A model generated the notes under the pieces. It had not been told where the DNA came from. It saw nothing but the letters and a program-made list of their open reading frames with translations, and did not search any database. DNA of 64,000 nucleotides, from contig NZ_CP127389.1 in the NCBI RefSeq assembly GCF_030271835.1, positions 3,384,001-3,448,000 on the forward strand. The letters run 5' to 3'. Position numbers and translations under genes: made by a program. Within the stretch, counting starts at the first letter, position 1. The number at the start of each line of letters is the position of its first letter. The stretch is from Proteus appendicitidis (GTDB lineage: Bacteria > Pseudomonadota > Gammaproteobacteria > Enterobacterales > Enterobacteriaceae). Positions 36,134-44,990 of this stretch are shown here, piece by piece.

Positions 36134-37153
36134 ATGTTTAACTTAAATTACTTTAAAGCAGACTCATCAACATTCATTATTAAATCGGTAAATGGCAAAA
36201 TTCGCCAGCAAGGTAAAGGCTTGAGTTTTTGGTATAACTCCGCCACAACCTCTATTGCGGCACTACCTTTAAACGCCCAAGAAGCGCCGTTTATTTTCAA
36301 CTTCCAAACCTCGGACTTTCAGGGTTTACGCATCCAAGGGCAAATTTCATTTCAGGTCAAAATGCCTGAAAAAGCCGCAGAAGTACTCAACTTTAACTTG
36401 AGCAAAAACGGCAAATCTTATGCCTCTGAAGATCCACTAAAACTCAGTGATCGTGTTGTGCGTATTGCACAAACTTTAATTCAAGCAAAGATCCAAAGTA
36501 CACCTCTTAGAGAAGCGTTATTACTTAGCCAATCATTAGTCACTTTGGTGATGGAACAATTAATTGAACACCCATCATTAGAAGCATTAGGTATTGCAAT
36601 TTTAGATGTCTCTATTGCGGCAATCACGCCATCACCAGAAACCTTAAAAGCACTCGAAGCCGAAGCGAGAGAATCCTTACTGAAAGAAGCTGATGATGCC
36701 ATTTATGCACGTCGTAAATTCTCAGTAGAACAAGAGCGCACCATTAAAGAGGCTGAATTAGAAACCGATTTATCTGTTCAACGTAAACGTCAAGAAATCG
36801 AAGAAGCACGTTTAGAAAACGAACGTACATTATTGCGTGAACAAGCAGAGATTGAAAAAGAGCGCCTTGAAGCGAAGGTTAATGCAGAAGCGAAACGCAA
36901 AGAACTGGTGGCGTTAAGTGCTGAAAATCAGCGAACACAATCAGAAGCCGATGCTTATGCTATTGAAGCGACTATGCGTGCTTATCGTGAATTGCCAGTT
37001 GAAAACCTAAAAGCCATGGCACTCGCGAAAATGGACTCACAACAATTAATGGCAATGGCATTTGAAACCTTAGCGCTGAATTCAGGAAAAATCGGCGAAT
37101 TGAATATCACCCCTGATTTATTTAGCCAATTTATGAAAAAAGGGAGTAAATAA
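36134..37153 (+). CDS. SPFH/band 7 domain protein without transmembrane segment
   Basis: 339 residues. Seen: an SPFH-like domain (about 1-165; GLSFWYNSATTSIAALPLNA, FQTSDFQGLRIQGQISFQVK, LGIAILDVSIAAITPSPET), a long Glu/Arg/Ala-rich coiled coil (about 170-270), and a helical tail ending LFSQFMKKGSK. SPFH proteins (stomatin, prohibitin, flotillin, HflK/C) usually form ring-like membrane scaffolds, but this one lacks an N-terminal hydrophobic anchor, so it is soluble or peripheral. Its stop overlaps the next start as TAATG. GGAGAAAG precedes the ATG at 36134, just after the third operator. Function unknown. Confidence 0.85.
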   Translation: MFNLNYFKADSSTFIIKSVNGKIRQQGKGLSFWYNSATTSIAALPLNAQEAPFIFNFQTSDFQGLRIQGQISFQVKMPEKAAEVLNFNLSKNGKSYASEDPLKLSDRVVRIAQTLIQAKIQSTPLREALLLSQSLVTLVMEQLIEHPSLEALGIAILDVSIAAITPSPETLKALEAEARESLLKEADDAIYARRKFSVEQERTIKEAELETDLSVQRKRQEIEEARLENERTLLREQAEIEKERLEAKVNAEAKRKELVALSAENQRTQSEADAYAIEATMRAYRELPVENLKAMALAKMDSQQLMAMAFETLALNSGKIGELNITPDLFSQFMKKGSK

Positions 37154-38097
37154 TGCAACGTAACGAAGATTTTCGTTTTGTGCTGGTGATGAGAAAAAGC
37201 CGTTTACAGGAATTAATTGAACGCTTTAATACTTGGTCACAAGCCAAATTCTATTTAGAACACAACAATGTTGAGGTAACGGATTACCTCAACGAACACA
37301 ATTTATATCAAAAGCAACTAACAGAAGCTGAACTGATTTTAAAATCATTAGGACGTTTTCAACTTTTAGAAAGAGGTTTACTACCTAGTTATCAATTCTC
37401 ATCCCACGATATTGTGGTCGTAATCGGTCAAGATGGGCTGGTCGCCAATACGCTGAAATACCTTAATGGGCAGCCTATTATTGCCATCAATCCCGACCCA
37501 TCACGATGGGATGGTAAATTATTACCGTTCGAAATTGGACAATTAAAAGAGACGGTAATTAATACCATTAATCAAAAAATGCCGTTTAAATCTGTGACCT
37601 TTGCGCAAGCGACAACCAATGATGGTCAATCACTGTTAGCCGTTAATGATTTATTTATTGGCCCCAAAAGCCACACGTCTGCACGCTATATTTTACAATG
37701 GAACGGTGCTGAAGAAGTACAATCCTCATCAGGGATTATTGTGTCTACGGGGCTTGGCTCAACAGGGTGGTTTCAATCTATTCTCGCGGGAGCGATGGCA
37801 ATTACAGGGGAAGCGTCACATCCCCTGTTACAAGGATTTAGCTGGGGTGACAAAAAGCTGCAATTTAGTGTGAGAGAACCGTTTCCAAGTCGAACAACCG
37901 GTGTAGCTATGACCTTTGGGACAATAGAGCCTGATTCACCGTTACAATTAGGATCTTTGATGCCTGAAAATGGCGTGATTTTCTCTGATGGCATCGAAGA
38001 TGACTATTTACAATTTAATGCAGGTTGCATTGCTCATATTGGTATCGCTGACATACAAGGGCAATTAATTAGCCAAAAAGGACGTCAGCGTATTTAA
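37153..38097 (+). CDS. NAD kinase-like (ATP-NAD kinase fold) protein
   Basis: 314 residues with an NAD kinase/diacylglycerol kinase fold. Seen: a non-typical N-terminal helical part (1-85), VVVIGQDGLVANTLKYL corresponding to the GGDG motif with its catalytic Asp kept, LLAVNDLFIG in place of the NE motif (Asn kept, Glu replaced by Asp), and STGLGSTGWFQSILAGA for the GSTA motif, then an all-beta region with IFSDGIEDDYLQF. It could phosphorylate NAD or another nucleotide, or bind one as a sensor. It is translationally coupled to the SPFH gene and governed by the NrtR-type operators, which points to NAD(P) metabolism (inference). Confidence 0.82.
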   Translation: MQRNEDFRFVLVMRKSRLQELIERFNTWSQAKFYLEHNNVEVTDYLNEHNLYQKQLTEAELILKSLGRFQLLERGLLPSYQFSSHDIVVVIGQDGLVANTLKYLNGQPIIAINPDPSRWDGKLLPFEIGQLKETVINTINQKMPFKSVTFAQATTNDGQSLLAVNDLFIGPKSHTSARYILQWNGAEEVQSSSGIIVSTGLGSTGWFQSILAGAMAITGEASHPLLQGFSWGDKKLQFSVREPFPSRTTGVAMTFGTIEPDSPLQLGSLMPENGVIFSDGIEDDYLQFNAGCIAHIGIADIQGQLISQKGRQRI

Positions 38098-38098
38098 T

Positions 38099-38124
38099 AG
38101 CCTGATAGATAACTTTATCAGGCT
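38099..38124. terminator. Terminator between the NAD-kinase-like gene and the methyltransferase
   Basis: AGCCTGATA / TATCAGGCT with an 8-base loop, followed by TAATTTTAG; lies just past the plus-strand stop and 36 bases from the convergent methyltransferase stop. Confidence 0.88.
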
Positions 38125-38159
38125 TAATTTTAGTTCAATCAATTAACTAGCTGAATACA

Positions 38160-38924
38160 CTATAATATATTTATTTGCAGTTTAGCGGCAGCAATCATAA
38201 ACATTGGCGTCGAGCGATAAAGTACTTTACGTTTTTCATCATACACTTGCTCATTAATATTGGTTAAACAAGTCAATGCTGAATAACCGAGAGTAACTAG
38301 CGTATCAAGATCCCATTGTGGCCTAATTTTTTGACACATTGGCATGCTTTTGCGGTAATCGAGCATTGCATCGCTATAACCTGCTGGCTTTTCATTAAAC
38401 AGTTCCGTATATGCTGCAATATCTTCACTATTTTTCTGGTTTAAAGCGTCATCAAATAAATAACGATTCCAGTTAGCATCAAAAATCAGCGTTCTTGCTC
38501 CCGGTTTTAAAACACGTAACCACTCTTTATAACCTTGTTTTGCATCTAATAACGTCCATGCCACATTACGGCTAATCACCAAATCAAAGTGATCATCAGG
38601 AAAAGGCAAACAATGGCTATCACCTTGCATGACTTCCACATCAACTTGGTAGGCTTCAAAGTTTTTCTTCGCAACATCAACCATTGCTTCAGTGCAATCT
38701 ATTGCTGTCACTTTATGCCCTGCTTTCGCCATAATGATAGAGAAAAAGCCGGGGCCAGTTCCCACATCCAGTACCTTTAATTTGCCTTGCTGACCACAAT
38801 ATTCATGAATAATATTCAACCACGCTTCTCGCTGAAAACCGTTTAACTCGAGTTGGATCAAATTACTGTAATTTTCAGCACCTTCAGTCCAATTTTTTAA
38901 TAATTTATCTTTTGAGTCCTGCAT
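38160..38924 (-). CDS. Class I SAM-dependent methyltransferase
   Basis: 254 residues. Seen: motif I KVLDVGTGPGFFSIIMAKAG, VTAIDCTEAMVDVAKKNF with the acidic motif II, MQGDSHCLPFPDDHFDLVIS, RNVAWTLLDAKQGYKEWLRVLKPG (shown here as two parts, RNVAWTLLDA and KEWLRVLKPG). It resembles UbiE-like small-molecule methyltransferases; the substrate is not evident. It lies downstream of the NikA-like gene in the same direction, 90 bases away with a hairpin between, so it may be the last gene of the metal-uptake operon. A role in metal or metallophore chemistry is conjecture. Confidence 0.85.
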   Translation of the reverse strand: MQDSKDKLLKNWTEGAENYSNLIQLELNGFQREAWLNIIHEYCGQQGKLKVLDVGTGPGFFSIIMAKAGHKVTAIDCTEAMVDVAKKNFEAYQVDVEVMQGDSHCLPFPDDHFDLVISRNVAWTLLDAKQGYKEWLRVLKPGARTLIFDANWNRYLFDDALNQKNSEDIAAYTELFNEKPAGYSDAMLDYRKSMPMCQKIRPQWDLDTLVTLGYSALTCLTNINEQVYDEKRKVLYRSTPMFMIAAAKLQINIL

Positions 38925-38970
38925 AACAAAACCTATCAGTATGTAAACTAAAATAAATAAACAAAATCAT

Positions 38971-39007
38971 GGCGCTGCAAGATCTTCTAAAGATAACCAA
39001 GAGCGCC
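38971..39007 (-). other. Nested hairpin between the NikA-like gene and the methyltransferase
   Basis: Outer arms GGCGCT / AGCGCC and inner arms ATCTT / AAGAT stack in one 37-base structure eight bases past the binding-protein stop at 39015. On the minus strand there is no clean T-run, so an attenuator or mRNA-stability role is as likely as full termination. Confidence 0.6.
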
Positions 39008-39014
39008 GTAGAGA

Positions 39015-40637
39015 CTATTTTTCAGATGCATGAGGTACAGTGAGCTTTTCCCATGCAACAGGTGCGTAGTTATTTACACCAACTTCAAAATTAGCCACCT
39101 TCTTAGGATTAATAGCAAAGTTGGTGACAAGATGATAAACCGGTGCGGTGATCGCCTCTTCACTAATAAAGGTCATAATGCCGTCATAACCTTTTTGGCG
39201 ATCTTCTTCGTTTAATGTTGCTAAGGTTTTATAAATCATCGCAGAGAGATTTTCGTCATACCATGCTTTAGCTTGCTGATTATTGGCTTGGATATCGTAG
39301 ATCTCTAGCATAGAGCTATGGGGCATCCATGAATCTGATGCCGTGCGCATTAAAGCCATATCAAAATCTTTTGATTCTAAAGTGGATTGGGTATAACCAT
39401 TACGATCGAGTATTTTTAAATTAACTTGTATACCCGTTTGCGCTAATTCTGCTTGAATAAATTCAGCAAGGGTTTTCCATTCAGGGAACTCATCTGTTGT
39501 TAACAAGAAAGAAAAAGCTAAAGGCTTACCCTCTTTTTCAAAAATACCTTGAGCATTTTTGCTATATCCAGCTTCAATTAATAATGCCTGCGCTTTATCT
39601 TTATCACCCGCTAAGGTGTAGTTATTTTTTGCATTAGCATAAGGCACACCGGACTGATACATTCCGGTCGCTTCTTTACCAATATGATTAAAGAGATCTT
39701 CCGCAATACTTTTTTTATCAATGGCGTAATTAATCGCTTGGCGAATACGCTTGTCTTGTAGCTCGGGTGTACGTTGGTTAAAAGCAATAAAGTGAGAACT
39801 TAAGGTATCAGCAGTAAATGTTTCAAACTGCTTATCTTGTTCTAATTCCTGAATATTTCCCATTGGAATTTTACCAATCAGATCACCGCCAATAATATCT
39901 ACCTCACCACTTTGTAAGGCAAAAATACGCGCCTGACCGTCTGGAACAACTTTAAAGATAATACGATCTAACTTTGGTTTTTCACCCCAATAGTAAGGAT
40001 TTGGTACTAGCGTAAAGCTTTTATCTTTTTCATAGCTTTCTAACATCCAAGGTCCTGTTCCAACCGGCTTAGTAAAGGTTTTACCGTCTTCACCTAACGA
40101 AGCGGGGCTTAAAAAGCGCACAGGTCGAGGATAGGTCATTTCCATTAAAATAGGATAAGAAGGATTTTTGTAAGTAATACGCACCGTATGTTTATCAATG
40201 GCTTCCATTGAATCCACTAAGGTAGCGGTAATTTGACTATAACGAGGATTATTCACCCAACGTTTTAAATTAAAAATAACCGCATCTGCATCAAACGGAG
40301 TACCATCTGAAAACTTCACATTTTCGCGCAGTTTAAAAGTATAGGTTTTACCGTCTTTTGAAATATCCCAACTGGTTGCTAATGTTGGAATAATCTTACC
40401 TTCACCGCCATCTTCTGTTAAACCGTCATAAATCATCTTAAAGACAAAATGTGGACCGTTATAACTGGCAGCATCAAGCATATTCATCGCACCATCGCGA
40501 TAAATTGCAACGACAACTTCTTTTTTCTGTTCAACTTGAGTGGTGTTTTCTGTTGGTTTCTCATCATTACAGCCCGTTAATACGGTTATTGAAAGAAAAC
40601 CAACCAATAAAGTTCGATGTATTAATTGTTTAAACAT
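39015..40637 (-). CDS. NikA-like extracytoplasmic solute-binding lipoprotein
   Basis: ABC importer binding protein of 540 residues, family 5 (peptide/nickel). Seen: a lipoprotein signal MFKQLIHRTLLVGFLSITVL then TGC (Cys23), MIYDGLTEDGGEGKIIPTLA, LRENVKFSDGTPFDADAV, RPVRFLSPASLGEDGKTF, GTGPWMLESY, and FALQSGEVDIIGGD. The layout and wording follow E. coli NikA closely, so nickel, or a nickel-chelate, is the likely cargo; this would suit a urease producer. It is the last transporter gene of a five-gene set on the minus strand. A start six codons upstream (40655) is possible, but the signal peptide favours 40637. Confidence 0.88.
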   Translation of the reverse strand: MFKQLIHRTLLVGFLSITVLTGCNDEKPTENTTQVEQKKEVVVAIYRDGAMNMLDAASYNGPHFVFKMIYDGLTEDGGEGKIIPTLATSWDISKDGKTYTFKLRENVKFSDGTPFDADAVIFNLKRWVNNPRYSQITATLVDSMEAIDKHTVRITYKNPSYPILMEMTYPRPVRFLSPASLGEDGKTFTKPVGTGPWMLESYEKDKSFTLVPNPYYWGEKPKLDRIIFKVVPDGQARIFALQSGEVDIIGGDLIGKIPMGNIQELEQDKQFETFTADTLSSHFIAFNQRTPELQDKRIRQAINYAIDKKSIAEDLFNHIGKEATGMYQSGVPYANAKNNYTLAGDKDKAQALLIEAGYSKNAQGIFEKEGKPLAFSFLLTTDEFPEWKTLAEFIQAELAQTGIQVNLKILDRNGYTQSTLESKDFDMALMRTASDSWMPHSSMLEIYDIQANNQQAKAWYDENLSAMIYKTLATLNEEDRQKGYDGIMTFISEEAITAPVYHLVTNFAINPKKVANFEVGVNNYAPVAWEKLTVPHASEK

Positions 40638-40665
40638 ATTCTTTTCTCTTTCCATCTTATTGTTA

Positions 40666-41598
40666 TTAATGCATTATTTTATGGCATGCAACCCAGTGGT
40701 CAGATGCAATTTCTATCAAAGGCGGGTTTTGTTGCTTACAGATATCTTGTCGATTTAAACAACGGTGGTAATAAGGGCATCCCGTGAGTACTTTAGGTGC
40801 ATCGGTGTAGATCTGTTGTTTAAAAGGCGTGCGTTGTGTGGGATGCGTTGGCAATACGGCAGATAATAAAGCCTGACTATATGGATGCTGAACACGGTTA
40901 TCCATTTTAGGAATAACTTCAACAATATGACCAAGATACATCACAATAATACGGTCACTCACAAAGTTCACCGCAGAAATATCATGAGAAATAAACAGAT
41001 AGGTCAGTTGTAATGTCTTTTTAAGGGTATTTATTAACGTGAGAATTTGCTGTTTTAACGCAAAATCAATACTCGATACAATTTCATCACACACCACAAA
41101 TTCAGGTTCCAGCACTAACGCTCTTGCAATACCAATACGTTGTTTTTGCCCACCTGAAAGCGCATCAGAATGTCTTGATAAAAAAGTGCTATCTAAGCCG
41201 ACTAATTCTAATATTTTACCGATACGTTGCTGCCGCGCTTGGCGAGTCATATTTTTATAATTAATAAGTGGCTCAGCAATAATTTGTTCTACGGTAAAAT
41301 AAGGATTAAACGAATCGGCACTGGCTTGAAAGATCATCTGCATATTTTGGCGGACTTGGCGCATCTGTTTAAAACTAAAATGCGTGATCTCTTGCTTTGA
41401 AAAGGTAATAACACCGTCATCACTTTGTTCTAATTTTAGTAATAATTTGCCAAGTGTGGTTTTTCCACATCCAGATTCCCCCACAACACCGAGTGTTTCT
41501 CCTCGATAAATACAAAATGAGGCATTGGCAACAGCACAGGTTACGACACCATTTTTTTTATAATATTTGGAAAGGTTTTTTACTTCGACTAATGGCAT
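40666..41598 (-). CDS. NikE-like ABC transporter ATP-binding protein
   Basis: ATPase subunit of 310 residues. Seen: Walker A GESGCGKTTLGKLL, Q-loop QMIFQASADSFNP, signature LSGGQKQRIGIARAL, Walker B VVCDEIVSSID, H-loop FISHDIS, and the C-terminal oligopeptide/nickel-type extension with Cys residues (CPYYHRCLNRQDICKQQNPP) typical of this ABC subfamily. Pairs with the ATPase encoded one base upstream. The 28-base gap before the binding-protein gene holds its ribosome site. Confidence 0.93.
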   Translation of the reverse strand: MPLVEVKNLSKYYKKNGVVTCAVANASFCIYRGETLGVVGESGCGKTTLGKLLLKLEQSDDGVITFSKQEITHFSFKQMRQVRQNMQMIFQASADSFNPYFTVEQIIAEPLINYKNMTRQARQQRIGKILELVGLDSTFLSRHSDALSGGQKQRIGIARALVLEPEFVVCDEIVSSIDFALKQQILTLINTLKKTLQLTYLFISHDISAVNFVSDRIIVMYLGHIVEVIPKMDNRVQHPYSQALLSAVLPTHPTQRTPFKQQIYTDAPKVLTGCPYYHRCLNRQDICKQQNPPLIEIASDHWVACHKIMH

Positions 41599-41599
41599 C

Positions 41600-42394
41600 T
41601 TATTCCCCCTGCTTTATTGTTGAAAATAAGCGCTGGGTATATTCATGCTGAGGCTTATCAAAAAGTAGAGTCGCACTTCCTGAACTCACAATATCACCTT
41701 GATACATCACATAAACGTTATCCGCCATTTGCGCCACAATACCCAGATCATGAGTGATCAGCAAAATAGCGATCCCTAATGATTTCAAGCGATCAATTTC
41801 ATATAAAATAGCGGCTTGCGTAGTGAGATCTAAAGAAGCCGTTGGCTCATCGGCAATGACAACTGGGGCTTCAGATAACAATCCCATTCCCACCATAATG
41901 CGCTGACACATACCGCCACTTAACTCAAATGGATATTTATTTAGCAACTCATCTGCATGGCTTAACCCAAGGCGAGATAAAATATCTTTATATCGCTGTC
42001 GCTTTTCTGTTTTTGATTTCTTACGCCATAAAGGAGGTAGCGATTCAGCAAAATGCTTTTCTATTTTAATCGTAGGATTTAAGGCACTTCTTGGCTCTTG
42101 GAAAATCATGGCAATCTTCTGCCCACGAATATTTCGCCACTGTCTTTCGCTTTTATTTGAAATCACTTCACCTGATAACGTTATTTCACCCGAAATAACC
42201 TTTCCAGGTTTATCAATTAAATTCATTAAAGAGAGTGCCGTTGCTGATTTACCACTTCCTGAGCCACCGATTAATGCGGTTATTTTTCCAGCATAAAGTT
42301 CAAGGTTGATATTATTGACCGCGACAAATTCACTCTTTTGTTGTTGAAAAACAGTCGTCAATCCTTTAACGGATAAAACAGGTTTAGAGCGCAT
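41600..42394 (-). CDS. NikD-like ABC transporter ATP-binding protein
   Basis: ATPase subunit of 264 residues. Seen: Walker A GGSGSGKSATALSL, Q-loop MIFQEPRSALNP, signature LSGGMCQRIMVGMGL, Walker B VVIADEPTASLD, H-loop LLITHDLGIVAQMADNVYVM. Works with the NikE-like ATPase and the two permeases to import the ligand bound by the NikA-like protein. Genes abut on both sides (1 base to the next, 0 from the permease), so co-translation is likely. Confidence 0.93.
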   Translation of the reverse strand: MRSKPVLSVKGLTTVFQQQKSEFVAVNNINLELYAGKITALIGGSGSGKSATALSLMNLIDKPGKVISGEITLSGEVISNKSERQWRNIRGQKIAMIFQEPRSALNPTIKIEKHFAESLPPLWRKKSKTEKRQRYKDILSRLGLSHADELLNKYPFELSGGMCQRIMVGMGLLSEAPVVIADEPTASLDLTTQAAILYEIDRLKSLGIAILLITHDLGIVAQMADNVYVMYQGDIVSSGSATLLFDKPQHEYTQRLFSTIKQGE

Positions 42395-43264
42395 CTAAAT
42401 TTCCTCCTGTTTTTTCAAATCTAAGGCTTTCGCATTATTTTGTAAGACATCATTTAACCCTTCACCAATCATATTTAACGCCCAAACGGACAACATAATG
42501 GCGAGAGCAGGATAGATAATCATCATCGGATATTGCGTCATATATTGCCGGCTATCACTTAACATCACTCCCCAATCTGCAATCGGTGGTTGTGATCCCA
42601 AACCGATAAATGAGAATGCTGCAACGTGTGTGATCACCGCTGCAATACGCAATGTGGCGAGAACAATAATGGATGACATGGCATTAGGAATAATGTGATG
42701 AAATATGATACGACGATGAGGCGAACCAACAGATATCGCTGCTTGAATAAAATCTTTCTCTTTTAAAGCGATGACAGAGCCACGAATAATACGAGCAAAA
42801 GGCGCCCACCAAAGCGTAATAAATACCAATAAAATAGTCATTAAACTGGGACCAGTGATCCCTATCGCAGCCAATGCCAATAAACTGGATGGAAATGTTG
42901 ATGCAATATCAACAAGACGCATAATCACGTTATCGGTTTTTCCACCGACATATCCCGCTAAAATTCCCAATGGAATACCAATACTAAGCATTAATGCGGT
43001 GGCAAGTACTGCCGTCGAAAGGCTAGTTCGAATACCATAAATTAAGCGAGAAAAGACACAACGCCCCAACTGATCGGTTCCTAATGGATAATCAAAGCTA
43101 GCACTCATCAGTTTTAATTTAACGTTAGTCAAATAAGGATCATGAGGTGCTAAATAAGGCGCAAAAATACCCAAAATAACTAAAAAAAGAATGATCAAAA
43201 CGCCAGTCATCGCTAAACGTTGTTGTAAAAATCGCTGAAAAAAATTCAGTTGCATCGTTATCAC
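42395..43264 (-). CDS. NikC-like ABC transporter permease
   Basis: Inner-membrane permease of 289 residues with about six TM segments. Seen: PYLTNVKLKLMSASFDYPLG followed by TDQLGRCVFSRLIYGIRTSL, the pattern of the DppC/NikC family, and the EAA-like loop SVGSPHRRIIFHHIIPNA that contacts the ATPase. The GTG at 43264 overlaps the upstream permease stop by four bases (GTGA); an ATG at 43255 is an alternative. Confidence 0.93.
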   Translation of the reverse strand: MITMQLNFFQRFLQQRLAMTGVLIILFLVILGIFAPYLAPHDPYLTNVKLKLMSASFDYPLGTDQLGRCVFSRLIYGIRTSLSTAVLATALMLSIGIPLGILAGYVGGKTDNVIMRLVDIASTFPSSLLALAAIGITGPSLMTILLVFITLWWAPFARIIRGSVIALKEKDFIQAAISVGSPHRRIIFHHIIPNAMSSIIVLATLRIAAVITHVAAFSFIGLGSQPPIADWGVMLSDSRQYMTQYPMMIIYPALAIMLSVWALNMIGEGLNDVLQNNAKALDLKKQEEI

Positions 43265-44196
43265 TCCATCATTATTTTTGGATCGATAAACACATACAAC
43301 ATGTCTATCAAGAGATTAATAACAATGTAGGTCACCGCTACAACAACGATATATCCTTGAATAACAGGTAAATCTTTAAGACGAATACTGTCTACGGCAA
43401 ATTTACCAATACCATTCCATGAAAAAATAGTTTCACAAGCGAATTGCCCACCTAACAACTTACCAAAATTCACGCCAATTAAAGTTATACAAGGTAAGAC
43501 TGCATTTTTTAAACCATGGCGAAAAAGTGCCGCTGTTTTACCTAAACCTCTTGCTCTAGCCGCTCGAATATAATCGGTATAACTCACTTCGATTAAATTA
43601 TTACGTAAAATACGGGTATACATAGCGGCATAACCGGCACTCAGTGTTAAAGCAGGTAAGAGAATATTTTGCATACTGTCGCCAGCAATCACTGGCGCAA
43701 GGTGTAATTGGATTGCAAAGATATACAGTAGTAATAATCCGAGACAAAAGTCAGGTAAGGTTGCTGCAACTGTGGTTAAGAACCGAATACCATGATCAAT
43801 CGGTGTATCTTTAAAACGCACAGAAACTAACGCGATAGGGACACATAAAATGATGGCAAATAATGTGGAAACCAACGCTAATTTTAACGTTGCTGGAAAT
43901 CTATCCATAATTTCTTGGCTGACAGGTAAACCGGATTGAATCGATGTGCCAAAATCACCTTGTAAGGTGTGTGCCAACCAACTTAAGTACTGAATATACA
44001 GAGGTCTATCTAATCCAAGCTCTGTTCGCACCGCGGCAATACTGTCCGGTGTTGGAATAATTCCCTTGCTACGTAAGGTAATTTCAGCAATATCACCTGC
44101 TGAAATATGGCTTAATATAAATGCCAATATACTGACAATAATAAGCATAGGAACAACTTGGATAAGTCGTTTAAAAATAAAGCGTTTAAAGTTCAT
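43261..44196 (-). CDS. NikB-like ABC transporter permease
   Basis: First gene of the transporter set; permease of 311 residues with about six TM segments. Seen: LGLDRPLYIQYLSWLAHTLQ and GDFGTSIQSGLPV, typical of DppB/NikB, and the ATPase-contacting loop RAARARGLGKTAALFRHGLK. The start is the ATG at 44196. The promoter should lie in the AT-rich spacer 44197-44630. No NikR-like GTATGA palindrome was seen there, so nickel repression by that route is not supported. Confidence 0.93.
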   Translation of the reverse strand: MNFKRFIFKRLIQVVPMLIIVSILAFILSHISAGDIAEITLRSKGIIPTPDSIAAVRTELGLDRPLYIQYLSWLAHTLQGDFGTSIQSGLPVSQEIMDRFPATLKLALVSTLFAIILCVPIALVSVRFKDTPIDHGIRFLTTVAATLPDFCLGLLLLYIFAIQLHLAPVIAGDSMQNILLPALTLSAGYAAMYTRILRNNLIEVSYTDYIRAARARGLGKTAALFRHGLKNAVLPCITLIGVNFGKLLGGQFACETIFSWNGIGKFAVDSIRLKDLPVIQGYIVVVAVTYIVINLLIDMLYVFIDPKIMME

Positions 44197-44630
44197 TTTG
44201 ATGATTTATTATAATGATAAATTTAGCGTCTAGTCACTTAAAGCCAAATTATAGAGATTAATCTTTAATGAACTATTGATATAACACGTTATTTATTCAA
44301 TTTATTTAGCTAAATAAAAAATAACTTTTTTATTTTGTATATATTCTAAAGATAACCATTTATATTTTTTAAATAGTTATAAACAAAATTATATTTGGAA
44401 TTTTAGAAATAATAACACTTTATTTAGATTTTATTTATACACTTTAAAATCAATAGGTTAATAAGATAAAAGAAGATAAAATAAGAAATGCAACGCGTTT
44501 AATAAAAATAAAATAAATATTTACTTTATTTAGCATCAGAATAATCTTTCAAAAAATAGAACAAACCCGAGGAAAAGACACAAATGAATAAAAAGCAGAA
44601 GTAAAAAATGAAACACATTACCAAGACTTA
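44197..44630. other. AT-rich spacer upstream of the nickel-type importer
   Basis: 434 bases containing the importer promoter and the 3' side of the small membrane-protein gene. No ORF, repeat or recognisable regulator site was found. Confidence 0.65.
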
Positions 44631-44990
44631 TTAATAAACAGAAATACTTCCTAAATAAAAACCTCCCACTTCACATCGCGTATTATTAAATACCGTAATA
44701 AAATCTGTATTAATACAATGATTTTCAAAATCTGCCTTTGCTATTTCTTGATTATATTGATGGTGCAATAAAGAAAAAATTGATTTTATTTCTGACACAT
44801 TCCTCATACAAATATCTGAAGAAAAAAGTTGAAGATCAAGACAAGCATCCATGTTTGCTTGATCTTCGATTGCCGTTATTAACATCCGCTGTTCCAACGC
44901 TATATTGTCTCGATGCCATCCTTGAGCAATCCAACCCAAACTAAACGCCAGTAGTGCAATCCATGCATATAACGCTTGTGTGTTGAACAT
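44631..44990 (-). CDS. Small membrane-anchored hypothetical protein
   Basis: 119 residues; not recognised. Seen: an N-terminal hydrophobic segment (about 8-24, ALYAWIALLAFSLGWIAQGW) with the remainder polar and likely periplasmic, containing five Cys (ACLDLQLFSSDICM, NHCINTD, NTRCEVGG) that could form disulfides. A GGAG ribosome site before the ATG at 44990 supports it as a real gene. It stands apart from its neighbours. A phage lysis accessory protein (Rz-like topology) is one guess, in view of the Ogr-type gene close by, but no motif supports it. Confidence 0.6.
   Translation of the reverse strand: MFNTQALYAWIALLAFSLGWIAQGWHRDNIALEQRMLITAIEDQANMDACLDLQLFSSDICMRNVSEIKSIFSLLHHQYNQEIAKADFENHCINTDFITVFNNTRCEVGGFYLGSISVY

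Noticed and set aside
44197..44630. NikR operator upstream of the nickel-type importer
   Set aside because: No GTATGA-N16-TCATAC-like palindrome was visible.
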